Shown: positions 6,849-15,466, counted from the stretch's first letter. The stretch: 64,000 bases of DNA from Pseudomonas sp. R5-89-07 (GCF_003851685.1 NZ_CP027727.1:248001-312000), one strand, 5' to 3'. A program made the numbers and translations. The notes: generated by a model not told the origin, from the letters alone.

Positions 6849-9188
6849 ATGAGTCTGTTCACGCCCGCTGTACCTTGCTCTCGCTGGACGCTGAAGCGCC
6901 TGCCCCTGGCCGTGTTGCTTGCCGGCAGCGCCAGTTGGACGCCCAGCCATGCGGCCGAACCGGCACCTGCGGGCGAAAGCGCCAGTGGTCAGCTGGAAAC
7001 CGTCACGGTTACCGCACGGCGGCGCACCGAAAGCGCCCAGGCGGTGCCGACGCCCATGAGTGTGGTCGGCGGCCAGGCGCTGGAGAGTCAGCGGGTGTAC
7101 AAGATTCAGGATTTGCAGCAGCTGGTGCCCAGCGTCAACGTCGCCTATATGCATGCGCGCCAGTCCAGCGTGTCGATTCGCGGCCTGGGTAACAACCCGG
7201 CCAGCGATGGCCTGGAAGGCAGCGTGGGGCTGTACATCGACAACGTCTACCTGGGTCGTCCCGGCATGGCGGTGTTCGACCTCATGGACATCGAACAGCT
7301 TGAAGTGCTGCGCGGCCCGCAGGGCACCTTGTTTGGCAAGAACACCACGGCGGGGGTGATCAATATCAGCACCCGCGCGCCGAGTTTCACCCCGGAGCGC
7401 AGCATCGAAACCTCGCTGGGCGAGGACGGTTATTTCCAGACCAAGGGCACGATTTCCGGGCCGCTGACTGATGAACTGGCCGGGCGCTTTTCGGCCTATC
7501 GCACGCGCAATGACGGCGACATCAAAAACGAGCACGACGGCCATGACCTCAATGGCGGTTCGCGCCAGGGCTTTCGCGGGCAACTGTTGTACAAGCCCAA
7601 CGAGGCATTCAACCTGCGCTGGATCGGTGACTACAACGAGGAGGACTCCAGCGCCGGTACCCGCGTGCTCTACAGCACCGGGCCGACCATCAACGGCACC
7701 AACCTCTACCAATCCAGGGCCAATGCCGCGGGCGCGACGCTGGTCGACGGCACCCACCGCAAGGTCAATCTGGACAACGATCAACACGTCACGGTGTTCC
7801 AGGGCGGAACGTCGCTGGAAGCCAACTGGACCTTGCCCAGCGACTTCACCCTGACGTCGGTCAGCTCTTACCGCTGGTGGAACTTCACCCCGCGCAACGA
7901 TGACGGGCTTAACGTGCCGGCCTCGTATAACGCCGGGGTCTCGGTGGAAGATAAACAGTGGTCCCAGGAATTGCGCCTGGCCTCACCCCAGGGTGGGTTC
8001 TTCGACTACGTGCTCGGCGCTTACTATTTCGGCTCCGACCTGGATAACAAGTCCTTCGCCTATTACGGTCCCAAGGCGGACATCTGGAACGGCACGCCGA
8101 CCGGCGCGTTGAACAATGTCAGCAGCGTGGGCAACGGGCATATCCGCACCGACAGTTTTGCGCTGTTCGCCCAAGGCACCTGGCACTTGACTGAGCGCCT
8201 GGATTTCACCGCCGGCCTGCGCGGCACCTACGAAGAAAAAAGCGCCTGGGTGACCCGCAATGCACCACTGGGTGGCGCTGCGGTCACTGGCGCTGCTGCC
8301 ACGGCGCGGCGCGGGCGTACCGGCGCGTATGACTCGGGTGACCTGACGCAGTACAGCGCCACGCCGTCGGGGCTGCTCAACCTCAGTTATCATTTCAACG
8401 ACAACCTGCTGGGCTACGCGACGCTGTCCCACGGCGAGAAGTCCGGTGGCGTCAACCTGGCGGTGGGCTCGGCGCCGACGGCGGGGGCCGACTCGCTGTT
8501 GATCGGCACCGAGCGCGCCAACAACGCCGAGCTGGGTTTCAAGAGCACGCTGTGGGACCGACGCCTGCAGCTCAATGCCAACCTGTTCTGGACCCAGGTC
8601 AACGGCTACCAGACCAACGCCTACGACCAGGACAACCGCGTGCAGTACCTCACCAACGCCGGCTCCGTGCGCTCGCGGGGTGTGGAAGTGGAAAGTACGC
8701 TGGTGCCGATCAAAGGCCTGACGCTGAATCTCAACGGCTCGTTCAACGATGTGAGCTACCTGTCGTACAAGGACGCGCCATGCCCGCCGGAAGTCAGCCT
8801 GCGCCCCGGTGCACCGGCCTCCTGCGACCTCACCGGGCACCAGGTGGTGGGCGCGTCGAAGTGGATTGCCAACGCCAACGGCGAGTACAAATGGAACCTG
8901 GATAACGGCTTTGAACCCTACGTCACCGCCAGCTATGCCTTCCGTTCCAAGGCGGTGGGTACCGTGGAAGATTCCGACTTCGGGCAGATCCCCGCCTATG
9001 CGTTGGTCAACCTCTCCACCGGCCTGCGCGGCAACTACGAGCAGGGCCAGTGGGATGTGTCGTTGTGGCTGAAAAACGCCTTCGACAAAACCTACTACAC
9101 CACCCTGTGGACCGGCGGCAACGGCGGTTACGAAGGCCTGCTGGGTGCCCCGCGCACCCTAGGCGTGACCGGGCGCTACGACTTCTAG
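6849..9188 (+). CDS. TonB-dependent outer-membrane receptor (sulfur-locus type)
   Basis: A 779-residue TonB-dependent receptor. Residues 1-36 form a signal peptide ending in PSHAA. A TonB box lies at about 50-58 (ETVTVTARR). The plug domain spans roughly 60-175, with SVSIRGLGNN, VGLYIDNVYLGRPG and EVLRGPQGTLFGKNTTAGVINI. The 22-strand barrel follows and ends in an aromatic residue (GRYDF), as expected for BamA-assembled porins. The barrel resembles the catecholate/unknown-substrate class rather than classical siderophore receptors. The setting beside two LysR genes, atsK and a sulfatase suggests uptake of a sulfate ester or other organosulfur compound (inference), energised by tonB-exbB-exbD at 13.5-15.5 kb. 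Its last 30 bases overlap the convergent MFS gene. Confidence 0.9.
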   Translation: MSLFTPAVPCSRWTLKRLPLAVLLAGSASWTPSHAAEPAPAGESASGQLETVTVTARRRTESAQAVPTPMSVVGGQALESQRVYKIQDLQQLVPSVNVAYMHARQSSVSIRGLGNNPASDGLEGSVGLYIDNVYLGRPGMAVFDLMDIEQLEVLRGPQGTLFGKNTTAGVINISTRAPSFTPERSIETSLGEDGYFQTKGTISGPLTDELAGRFSAYRTRNDGDIKNEHDGHDLNGGSRQGFRGQLLYKPNEAFNLRWIGDYNEEDSSAGTRVLYSTGPTINGTNLYQSRANAAGATLVDGTHRKVNLDNDQHVTVFQGGTSLEANWTLPSDFTLTSVSSYRWWNFTPRNDDGLNVPASYNAGVSVEDKQWSQELRLASPQGGFFDYVLGAYYFGSDLDNKSFAYYGPKADIWNGTPTGALNNVSSVGNGHIRTDSFALFAQGTWHLTERLDFTAGLRGTYEEKSAWVTRNAPLGGAAVTGAAATARRGRTGAYDSGDLTQYSATPSGLLNLSYHFNDNLLGYATLSHGEKSGGVNLAVGSAPTAGADSLLIGTERANNAELGFKSTLWDRRLQLNANLFWTQVNGYQTNAYDQDNRVQYLTNAGSVRSRGVEVESTLVPIKGLTLNLNGSFNDVSYLSYKDAPCPPEVSLRPGAPASCDLTGHQVVGASKWIANANGEYKWNLDNGFEPYVTASYAFRSKAVGTVEDSDFGQIPAYALVNLSTGLRGNYEQGQWDVSLWLKNAFDKTYYTTLWTGGNGGYEGLLGAPRTLGVTGRYDF

Positions 9189-10358
9189 CCCGGTGCGGTA
9201 GGTGGCCGGGCTGAACACCCGCGTCACCAGCAGCATCGCCACCACGGTCACGGTCAGTACGATCCAGGCGCTGACGAAGTGGCCGGTGAGTTCGCGCAGC
9301 CAGCCGGTCAGCCACGGCGAAACCGCGTTGATCAAAAAGCCCACGCCTTGTACGAAGGCGGCCAGTTGGCCGGCCTGGCGTGGGTCGCGGTGATGATCGA
9401 GGGTCAGCAGCAGGCTCAGGGCGAAGCACGCGCCCAGGCCGAAGCCGCACAAGGCCACCCACACATGGGGCAATTCCTGTGGCGCGATGATCAGGCCGAG
9501 GTAGCCGATGGTCTGCGCCAACAGGCTGATGCCCAGCAGCGGGCGACGGTCGATCCCGCGCTGTGCCAGCACCGGCATCAGCAGCGCGGCGAGCACCTGG
9601 AAGATGGTCATGAACGCCAGCAGCGAGCCGCTGGGCAGCACGCCCCAACCCAGTTGCTGATAGTAGGCAGGCAGCCACGCCACCATGCTCATGTAGCCGC
9701 AATTGACCAGACCGAAATACAGCGCCAGTAACCACGCGCGGCGATTGCGCAGGCCTTTGAAGGCGGGTGTGACCTGTGTGTTGCGGGCGGCGCCCAGGGG
9801 CAACCATGCCCACAGCAACAAGGCCCCCAGCGCCGGCAACAGCCACACCCCCAACCCTGCCTGCCACTGCTGGAAATGCGTCGCCACCACCGGGCTGAGC
9901 AGCGCCGCCAGCCCGCCGCCGGCCATCAGCGAGGCCGAATAAACGCCCATCGCCACCGGTACGCGGTGATGAAATTCGCGCTTGATCATCGCCGGCACCA
10001 GCGCCTGGATCAGCGCCACGCCCGCGCCGCCGAGCAACGCGGTCACCAGCAGCGCCGACGCCTGGCCCAGCAGCCAGCGCGCCAGGCACGCCAGCAGAAT
10101 CATCATCAGGCCCAGGGCAATCCCGCGCAGCTCGCCCAGCCGCGCTTCCACACGCACGCCCACCAGCGCCACAAGGCCCATGCACACCACCGGCAGGCTG
10201 GTGAGCAGGGCGCTGCTCTGAAAACTCAGGCCGGTGGCCTGGCGAATCTCGCCGAGCAGCGGGCTGATGGAACTGAGGATCGGCCGCAGGTTGAGGCCGA
10301 GGACAACCAAGAGGCCCCAACCTGCGAGCTTGCCCGCGAACGAATGGTTAAGCGTCAT
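9159..10358 (-). CDS. MFS transporter, CynX/NimT (cyanate/nitroimidazole permease-like) family
   Basis: A 399-residue inner-membrane protein with about 12 hydrophobic segments. It belongs to the CynX/YeaN-like branch of the major facilitator superfamily (start MTLNHSFAGKLAGWGLLVVLGLNLRPILSSISPLL, conserved NLRP). The ATG at 10358 is chosen because the longer frame from 10442 is hydrophilic and starts without a ribosome-binding site. The substrate is unknown. The gene is divergent from a LysR regulator (10464) that probably controls it. Its 3' end runs 30 bases into the end of the TonB-dependent receptor gene on the other strand, with its own TAG at 9159-9161. Confidence 0.85.
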   Translation of the reverse strand: MTLNHSFAGKLAGWGLLVVLGLNLRPILSSISPLLGEIRQATGLSFQSSALLTSLPVVCMGLVALVGVRVEARLGELRGIALGLMMILLACLARWLLGQASALLVTALLGGAGVALIQALVPAMIKREFHHRVPVAMGVYSASLMAGGGLAALLSPVVATHFQQWQAGLGVWLLPALGALLLWAWLPLGAARNTQVTPAFKGLRNRRAWLLALYFGLVNCGYMSMVAWLPAYYQQLGWGVLPSGSLLAFMTIFQVLAALLMPVLAQRGIDRRPLLGISLLAQTIGYLGLIIAPQELPHVWVALCGFGLGACFALSLLLTLDHHRDPRQAGQLAAFVQGVGFLINAVSPWLTGWLRELTGHFVSAWIVLTVTVVAMLLVTRVFSPATYRTGLEVVAPGHA

Positions 10359-10463
10359 GCAGGACCTGCCGGATGTGCAAAAAAGAGGCGGGGAGTATGG
10401 CGAGCCGCTGGGGTATTCTGAAATTAAATATAACCATGCCAATCAGTGGCAATCGGAATGGCC

Positions 10464-11321
10464 ATGACCTTGTTCGATCCCGTGTTGTTGCGCAGCTTCG
10501 TCGCCGTGGTGGATTGCGGCAATTTCACCCGCGCCGCCGAGCGCCTACATTTGACCCAGTCCACCGTCAGCCAGCAGATCCGGCGCCTTGAAGAAACGCT
10601 GGCGTGCCAGTTGCTCGATCGCGGCCAGCGCCGCGTGATGGCTACCGCCGAGGGGGAGCGTTTGCTCGCCTACGCGCGACGCATTCTGGCGTTGCATGAA
10701 GAGGCCGCCGACGTGTTAGTTAACCAGCAAAGCGACGGTGTGTTACGCCTCGGGGTTCCGGAGGATTTTGCCGCCGAGCGCCTGATGCCGCTGCTTTCGG
10801 CATTCGTGGTCGCCTACCCCCGGGTGCGCCTGGAAGTTACCAGCGGCCTGGGCCCTGAATTGCAGCGTCAGTACCGGGGCGGTGAATTCGACATTTTGCT
10901 GGTCAAGCAGATGGGCGACAGCGACGACTGCATAGCGTCGTGGCCGGAGCCTTTGTGTTGGGTCGACAGCCTGAGCACGCCAGTAGCGGGTCGCGACCCC
11001 TTGCCGCTGGTGGCTTTCCCCGTGGGCGGGCTGTATCGCAATGAAATGCTGCAGCACCTGGAGGTGGGCGGCTGGCGCTGGCGCATCGGCTACTCCAGCG
11101 CCAGCCTGGCCAGCGTGTGTTCGGCGGTAGCGGCGGGGTTGGGCATCAGCCTGTTACCGGAGCGGGTGGTGCAATCCGGGCATCGCATCCTCGGCGCTTA
11201 CAGTGGTTTGCCGACTGTGCAGGGGGTGCGATTGGCGTTGTATGGCCGCAGCGGCCTGGGCGCGGCAGGGCAGACATTACAGCGTCAGTTACTGACGTTG
11301 TGCGCACATCATGCAATCTGA
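10464..11321 (+). CDS. LysR-family transcriptional regulator
   Basis: A 285-residue LysR regulator with an HTH in the first 60 residues (TLFDPVLLRSFVAVVDCGNFTRAAERLHLTQSTVSQQIRRLE) followed by a short inducer-binding domain. ATGs at 10446, 10458 and 10464 are all in frame. I chose 10464 because LysR proteins of this branch start just before LFDPVLLRSF. It is divergent from the CynX-like MFS gene with about 100 bases between starts, the usual layout of a regulator and its target. It ends near the 3' end of the putative type III effector gene, so it has no obvious link with that island. Confidence 0.85.
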   Translation: MTLFDPVLLRSFVAVVDCGNFTRAAERLHLTQSTVSQQIRRLEETLACQLLDRGQRRVMATAEGERLLAYARRILALHEEAADVLVNQQSDGVLRLGVPEDFAAERLMPLLSAFVVAYPRVRLEVTSGLGPELQRQYRGGEFDILLVKQMGDSDDCIASWPEPLCWVDSLSTPVAGRDPLPLVAFPVGGLYRNEMLQHLEVGGWRWRIGYSSASLASVCSAVAAGLGISLLPERVVQSGHRILGAYSGLPTVQGVRLALYGRSGLGAAGQTLQRQLLTLCAHHAI

Positions 11322-11381
11322 CGCTTTCCAATATCTGCGTCACCACCCAGCAAAACGTTTATTGGGGGGACGCACTCAAGA

Positions 11382-12656
11382 TCAGACTTGTGCGGCGCGT
11401 TGCGTATTGAGCAACTCACTGATGAGTTGCGTGGCGGCACCTTGCCCGAAGAGATGACCAGCGTCCTGGCGGGGGCCGACCACCGATTGTCCATCCTGAC
11501 CGGTATAGGCCAGCGTTCCCCCGAGTACTTCCACGGCGCTGTGATAACCATTGCCGATCAGGAACGCCGCAGTGCCGGCGGCGCGCGCATAGCGGGCGTC
11601 GCGCTCGGATGAGGGCAGCTGGGACATGGGATCGTTTGCAAGGTACGGACGCTCCTTGAGTCCGTCCATCACTCGTGTATAGGGCCTCTGTTCCCCGCGT
11701 AGCATGTCCCAGACCGCCAGGGTTTCTGCCTGGGTGCCGGACATGTGGGCTATCAGAGGCTCTACAGTAGTGTCCACGCGCTCTTTCTTGAGCTGCGCCA
11801 CATCCCATCGGCTGGGGAGCAGCCTGTTCGATTGTATCCCCAGCAGATCGTCCGCGTGTTTGCCCAAGTTGTGGACGCCGGTGCGAGCTGGCTGGGCATT
11901 CGGTGGTTTGATTCGTTCCTGTTTTTTGGCTGGCCCTATGTTGGCCGAGCCTCCCAGTGCGCTGGTCGGTGCAAGGGATTCGGCCGCCGGGTAAGGCAGG
12001 CCCAGCAAGCCGGGAATAGCCAGCCGCAGGGCCTCATCCTGCTTTGGCGTGCGCTCGACGCCTGTGGTTGTGCTGCCCAGAATTGCACCAATGTCACCCA
12101 TGAGCGCGATCATTATTGAGCGGTCTTTCGCGGTGGCGCTGTTGCTGCCGGCAGGTATGTCATCCATTAGGCGTTTGAGTGTGGCGAGCAGCGCTTTTGG
12201 TCCTTCGCCAGGCATCAGCCCCTCAGCCCCGAAAAGGTGTCCGCCCAGCGGCGCTTGCAAATCCCCCAGCCGGCTGAGCATTTCGTGTGCCTTCCCCGCC
12301 GCCAGCCCCAGCTCAGTGCGGAGTGTGTCTCCTGGATGGTAAAGAAGGTCTCTGGCAGAAATTGTCTGTTGCAGCGCCAATTGTCGAGTGTGCCCTCCTG
12401 CCTCCGTACGACTGGCCGGGTCGACGAACGCCGCCGCTTGATCCTTGTCGGGCGCGCTGGATGCGGTAGCCGCCGGAAAAAGTTGCATGACCGGTGAAGG
12501 GTCAGTGCCGCGCCGGCCTCTTTCCACCAATGAATCGTTGTGAGGCGCAAGGCGGCGTTCCGCTGCTGGCATCTGGTGGAGCGTAGTGATATCGGCGCCG
12601 CGTTCCAGCCTATGGCTGTTGTGCCGCGAAACATCCAGAGAGTTACTAACGAGCAT
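11382..12656 (-). CDS. Putative type III secreted effector (family not recognised)
   Basis: A 424-residue hydrophilic protein without signal peptide or membrane helix. I do not recognise its family: it lacks the GALRA motif I associate with HopAA1 and shows no protease or ADP-ribosyltransferase signature. Three observations point to a type III effector. The N-terminus (MLVSNSLDVSRHNSHRLERG) is rich in Ser, Asn and His. An hrp-box-like promoter lies 31 bases upstream (12687-12715). A CesT-like chaperone gene is directly divergent. The central part is rich in Ala, Gly and Leu, and the C-terminus carries GTAAFLIGNGYHSAVEVLGG. The ribosome-binding site before ATG 12656 is weak. No secretion apparatus genes are in the window, so secretion would depend on a T3SS encoded elsewhere. 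Confidence 0.65.
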   Translation of the reverse strand: MLVSNSLDVSRHNSHRLERGADITTLHQMPAAERRLAPHNDSLVERGRRGTDPSPVMQLFPAATASSAPDKDQAAAFVDPASRTEAGGHTRQLALQQTISARDLLYHPGDTLRTELGLAAGKAHEMLSRLGDLQAPLGGHLFGAEGLMPGEGPKALLATLKRLMDDIPAGSNSATAKDRSIMIALMGDIGAILGSTTTGVERTPKQDEALRLAIPGLLGLPYPAAESLAPTSALGGSANIGPAKKQERIKPPNAQPARTGVHNLGKHADDLLGIQSNRLLPSRWDVAQLKKERVDTTVEPLIAHMSGTQAETLAVWDMLRGEQRPYTRVMDGLKERPYLANDPMSQLPSSERDARYARAAGTAAFLIGNGYHSAVEVLGGTLAYTGQDGQSVVGPRQDAGHLFGQGAATQLISELLNTQRAAQV

Positions 12657-12686
12657 GACTTTTCGCCTGTGTTATAGGGACATTTA

Positions 12687-12715
12687 TCAGTGTCCCGTTC
12701 CAAACAGGCGGTTCC
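12687..12715 (-). promoter_or_regulatory. hrp-box-like HrpL promoter of putative effector
   Basis: On the minus strand the sequence reads GGAACC, 16 bases, then ACACTGA. The established HrpL consensus is GGAACC-N15/16-CCACNNA, so there is one mismatch. The box ends 31 bases before the effector start codon. Confidence 0.7.
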
Positions 12716-12766
12716 TTTGCTCACGATTTTTTCATAACAGCTGTCCTGCACCTTGAGCTCGTCGAG

Positions 12767-12794
12767 GGAACTTCTGCGCGTTGTCGGCCACTCT
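12767..12794 (+). promoter_or_regulatory. hrp-box-like HrpL promoter of putative chaperone
   Basis: GGAACT, 15 bases, then CCACTCT: two mismatches from GGAACC-N15/16-CCACNNA, correct spacing. It lies 51 bases before the chaperone start and is divergent from the box at 12687. Confidence 0.55.
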
Positions 12795-12844
12795 CTTCGT
12801 CGACGGTATTTCGCGCTGAAATAGATGGATTGAGAGGGGGGGCC

Positions 12845-13270
12845 ATGGCCGGGGATGAAGTGTTGATGGCGGCTTTGAGCCAACGATATAGAGGGGCGTT
12901 TTCCTTGCAAGAAGGTGTTTGCGTATTAGGCAATGCTCAACACCAAGAAACGGTTGTCATAGAAATGCCTGTCGGCGATGGCAGTGTGCTATTGCATTGC
13001 AGGATGGAGCGAGCGTGCACTGGGCCGCAGGCTTGGCGGCAGATTCTGGAGATGAATTTTCCACGGGCCGCGCACACTGGTTGCTGGTTGGCCTTGGATG
13101 AACTGGGTGAGTTGAGGCTGTGTAGCCTGATGCCGAAGAGGGTTTTAAACGAATTGATTTTTTGTGACTGGGTCTCGGGTTTCATGAAATCCGCGCTCGA
13201 CATGCGCGATCTGCTCGCTGCAACCGCAGGATCCCATCGTGCTCATGGACGTTCAACGTCTACGCAATGA
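12845..13270 (+). CDS. CesT/Tir-family type III secretion chaperone
   Basis: A 141-residue protein with the pattern of class I type III chaperones. It has a short N-terminal helix (MAALSQRYRG), a strand-rich core (ETVVIEMPVGDGSVLLHCRM), the segment QILEMNFPRAAHTGCWLALDELGELRLCSLMP, and a C-terminal amphipathic helix (NELIFCDWVSGFMKSALDMRDLL). Such chaperones bind the N-terminal region of their effector in the bacterial cytosol and guide it to the T3SS. ATG 12845 is chosen because GAGAGGGGG lies just upstream; a TTG at 12830 is less likely. The gene is divergent from the putative effector, each gene with its own hrp-box-like promoter, so that effector is the expected client (inference). Confidence 0.72.
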   Translation: MAGDEVLMAALSQRYRGAFSLQEGVCVLGNAQHQETVVIEMPVGDGSVLLHCRMERACTGPQAWRQILEMNFPRAAHTGCWLALDELGELRLCSLMPKRVLNELIFCDWVSGFMKSALDMRDLLAATAGSHRAHGRSTSTQ

Positions 13271-13446
13271 TGCCTTCGCTGAATATTTTTCATGCTTGAA
13301 AAGCATAGAAAAATTAAGTCTTGCCGGCAGGCCTTGAATGACGTGGCTTTGAGCGATTCGTCGGGTTTCTTTATTCTATTTTGATCTATATATAACTTTA
13401 AATATTGCTTTAAGGGATAAGTGTGCGGCCCTGATGATTCAGTCCT

Positions 13447-13480
13447 CGACGGCTTTTCAAGCAGGCCTGTCGGTTTTTTT
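13447..13480 (+). terminator. Hairpin plus T-tract in tonB leader
   Basis: CGACGGC (13447-13453) pairs with GCCTGTCG (13465-13472) with one bulged T and is followed by GTTTTTTT. It has the form of an intrinsic terminator, yet it sits only about 30 bases before the tonB start. It may be the end of an upstream transcript or a leader attenuator. Confidence 0.4.
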
Positions 13481-13508
13481 GGATTTGAACACCGTAGGGA
13501 GTGAATCA

Positions 13509-14315
13509 ATGGGCAATGTCCAGACCGCTGCTCGTGCACCCGAGGCGCAAGGGCGCCAGGCACCGAGCGGTGAGTTGGTCGACCTTGGCCGGCCACATCG
13601 GGCGCCGTTGGGGCAATTGCGCCTGCAGCAGACCCCCAAGCGCTTTTCCAGCCGGCGCGAGGGCGTGCTGTTGGGCTTGCTGGTGTTGGCCTTGCACGGC
13701 GCGGTGATCTATTGGGTGAGCCAGAAGCCCACCCCGGTGCTGCCAGTGGTGCCACCGGAAATTCCGCCGATGACCATCGAATTTTCGCGGCCCGCGCCGC
13801 CCGTGGTCGAGCCACCACCGCCCGTGCCGCCACCACCTCCGGTGGTCGAGCCGCCGCCGCCGGTGGTGGACGAACTGGCCGCCAAGCCGGCACCACCAAA
13901 ACCAATTCCCAAGCCCAAACCCAAGCCTGTGCCCAAACCTGAGCCCAAGCCCGTACCCAAGGCGATTGAACAGCCGCCCGCGCCGCCTGTGCCCGCGCCC
14001 CCGGCACCGGTTGCACCACCGGCGCCGGCCCCGGTAACGCCCGCTTCGGCGAACGCCGCGTACCTGAAGAACCCGGCGCCGGAATACCCGTCACTGGCCC
14101 AGCGTCGCGGTTGGGAAGGCACCGTGTTGTTGCGGGTGCACGTACTGGCCAGCGGCAAGCCGGGAGAGATCCAGATCCAGAAAAGCAGCGGTCGCCAGCA
14201 ACTCGACGACGCCGCACTGGCCGCCGTGAAGCGCTGGAGCTTCGTACCGGCCAAGCAGGGTGAAGTGGCACAGGACGGCTGGGTCAGCGTACCGATCGAT
14301 TTCAAGATTCATTAA
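13509..14315 (+). CDS. tonB: TonB energy-transducing protein
   Basis: A 268-residue TonB. It has a 50-residue cytoplasmic N-terminus, a single membrane anchor at about 52-71 (GVLLGLLVLALHGAVIYWV), a long proline-rich spacer with PPPP and K-P repeats (about 75-190) and a C-terminal TonB domain (YLKNPAPEYPSLAQRRGWEGTVLLRVHV to the end). It spans the periplasm and passes proton-motive energy from ExbB/ExbD to outer-membrane receptors. The ATG at 13509 has AGGGAGTG upstream; the frame is open from 13434 but without a good site. It heads a tonB-exbB-exbD operon, the order I recall for P. aeruginosa PA0197-PA0199 (TonB2). The likely partner is the receptor at 6849-9188. Confidence 0.93.
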   Translation: MGNVQTAARAPEAQGRQAPSGELVDLGRPHRAPLGQLRLQQTPKRFSSRREGVLLGLLVLALHGAVIYWVSQKPTPVLPVVPPEIPPMTIEFSRPAPPVVEPPPPVPPPPPVVEPPPPVVDELAAKPAPPKPIPKPKPKPVPKPEPKPVPKAIEQPPAPPVPAPPAPVAPPAPAPVTPASANAAYLKNPAPEYPSLAQRRGWEGTVLLRVHVLASGKPGEIQIQKSSGRQQLDDAALAAVKRWSFVPAKQGEVAQDGWVSVPIDFKIH

Positions 14316-14343
14316 TTATTCAGCTGCACAGAGGGAAGACATC

Positions 14344-15063
14344 ATGGCTTTGGCATCTCCACTTGAATCCATCGAAAGCGCGGTGATCTGGCTGCTGGTG
14401 GCCTTTTCGGTCGCCACCTGGGGCTTGGCGTTGTTGAAGGGCGTGCAGTTCGGGCGCCTCAAGGCCCAGGATCGCAGGTTTCATAAACAGTTCTGGGCCG
14501 CCTCGAGCCTCGACGCTGCCGCCGAATTGGCCGAAACCCAACCAGGCGCAGCTGCCCGAGTGGCCCACGCCGGCTATGCCGCGATCCAGGTCGGCGACAC
14601 CCAGCACGCGGCTGACCTGAGCCAGGCCATCAATCATCAGGACCGCCTCGAGCGTGCCCTGCGCCAGCAGATCGTGCGTGAGCGCCGTTCTCTGGAGACC
14701 GGGCTTGCCGTAGTCGCCAGTATCGGCAGCACTTCGCCGTTTATCGGCTTGTTCGGCACCGTGTGGGGCATCATGGAAGCGCTCAAGGGCATCAGCGCCG
14801 CCGGTTCGGCCAGCCTGGAAACGGTGGCGGGGCCCATCGGCGCGGCACTGGTCGCGACGGGTGTCGGGATCGCCGTCGCGGTGCCGGCGGTGCTGGTCTA
14901 CAACTATTTCCTGCGCCGTCTGAAGCTGACGGCTGCCGATCTGGATGACTTTGCCCACGACTTCTACAGCCTGGCGCAAAAGAACGCCTTCCGTGTGCTG
15001 CTGCACCCGGCGCTGAACAAAGCCGGCGCTGGCAGCCCGCAAAAAGTGAAGGAGGCGTCCTGA
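14344..15063 (+). CDS. exbB: ExbB, TonB-system proton channel subunit
   Basis: A 239-residue MotA/TolQ/ExbB-family inner-membrane protein. Three hydrophobic segments are visible, near residues 14-32 (AVIWLLVAFSVATWGLALL), 123-145 (LAVVASIGSTSPFIGLFGTVWG) and 160-187 (AGPIGAALVATGVGIAVAVPAVLVY). The conserved IGLFGTVWGIM and ALVATGVGIAVAVPA motifs form the pore with ExbD. The ATG at 14344 follows GGGAAG. It lies 28 bases after tonB and is separated by one base from exbD, so the three are one operon. Confidence 0.95.
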   Translation: MALASPLESIESAVIWLLVAFSVATWGLALLKGVQFGRLKAQDRRFHKQFWAASSLDAAAELAETQPGAAARVAHAGYAAIQVGDTQHAADLSQAINHQDRLERALRQQIVRERRSLETGLAVVASIGSTSPFIGLFGTVWGIMEALKGISAAGSASLETVAGPIGAALVATGVGIAVAVPAVLVYNYFLRRLKLTAADLDDFAHDFYSLAQKNAFRVLLHPALNKAGAGSPQKVKEAS

Positions 15064-15064
15064 G

Positions 15065-15466
15065 ATGGCCTTTTCCACCCAAGACAGTGATGAGGTGCTG
15101 AGCGAGATCAACGTCACGCCGCTGGTGGACGTGATGCTGGTGCTGCTGGTGGTGTTTATCGTCACCGCGCCGCTGCTCACCAACGCCATTCCCATCAACT
15201 TGCCCAAGACCGAGGCCGTCGCCCCGGTCGAGCAGAAAGACCCGTTGGTGGTGAGCATCGACGGTGCCGGCAAGCTGTTTATCAACAAGGACGAGATCCA
15301 GCCGGACCTGCTGGAATTCAACCTGCAGGCGGCCAAGGCCAAGGACCCCGATGTGCGGGTGCAACTGCAGGCGGACGATGGAGTGAACTACGGCGAAGTG
15401 GCGCGAGCCATGGCGTCTATCGAGCGTGCGGGGATTACCAAGCTGTCGGTGATAACCGCGCGCTGA
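15065..15466 (+). CDS. exbD: ExbD, TonB-system proton channel subunit
   Basis: A 133-residue TolR/ExbD protein with a cytoplasmic N-terminus, one membrane helix at about 21-40 (VDVMLVLLVVFIVTAPLL) and a periplasmic domain. Asp22 in LVDVML is the conserved protonatable residue of the family. It starts one base after the exbB stop and completes the TonB energising complex. A weak hairpin with nine Ts follows at about 15503-15537. Confidence 0.95.
   Translation: MAFSTQDSDEVLSEINVTPLVDVMLVLLVVFIVTAPLLTNAIPINLPKTEAVAPVEQKDPLVVSIDGAGKLFINKDEIQPDLLEFNLQAAKAKDPDVRVQLQADDGVNYGEVARAMASIERAGITKLSVITAR

Noticed and set aside
11382..12656. Assignment of the putative effector to HopAA1/RopAA
   Set aside because: It lacks the GALRA motif and general pattern I remember for HopAA1, so the family is left open.
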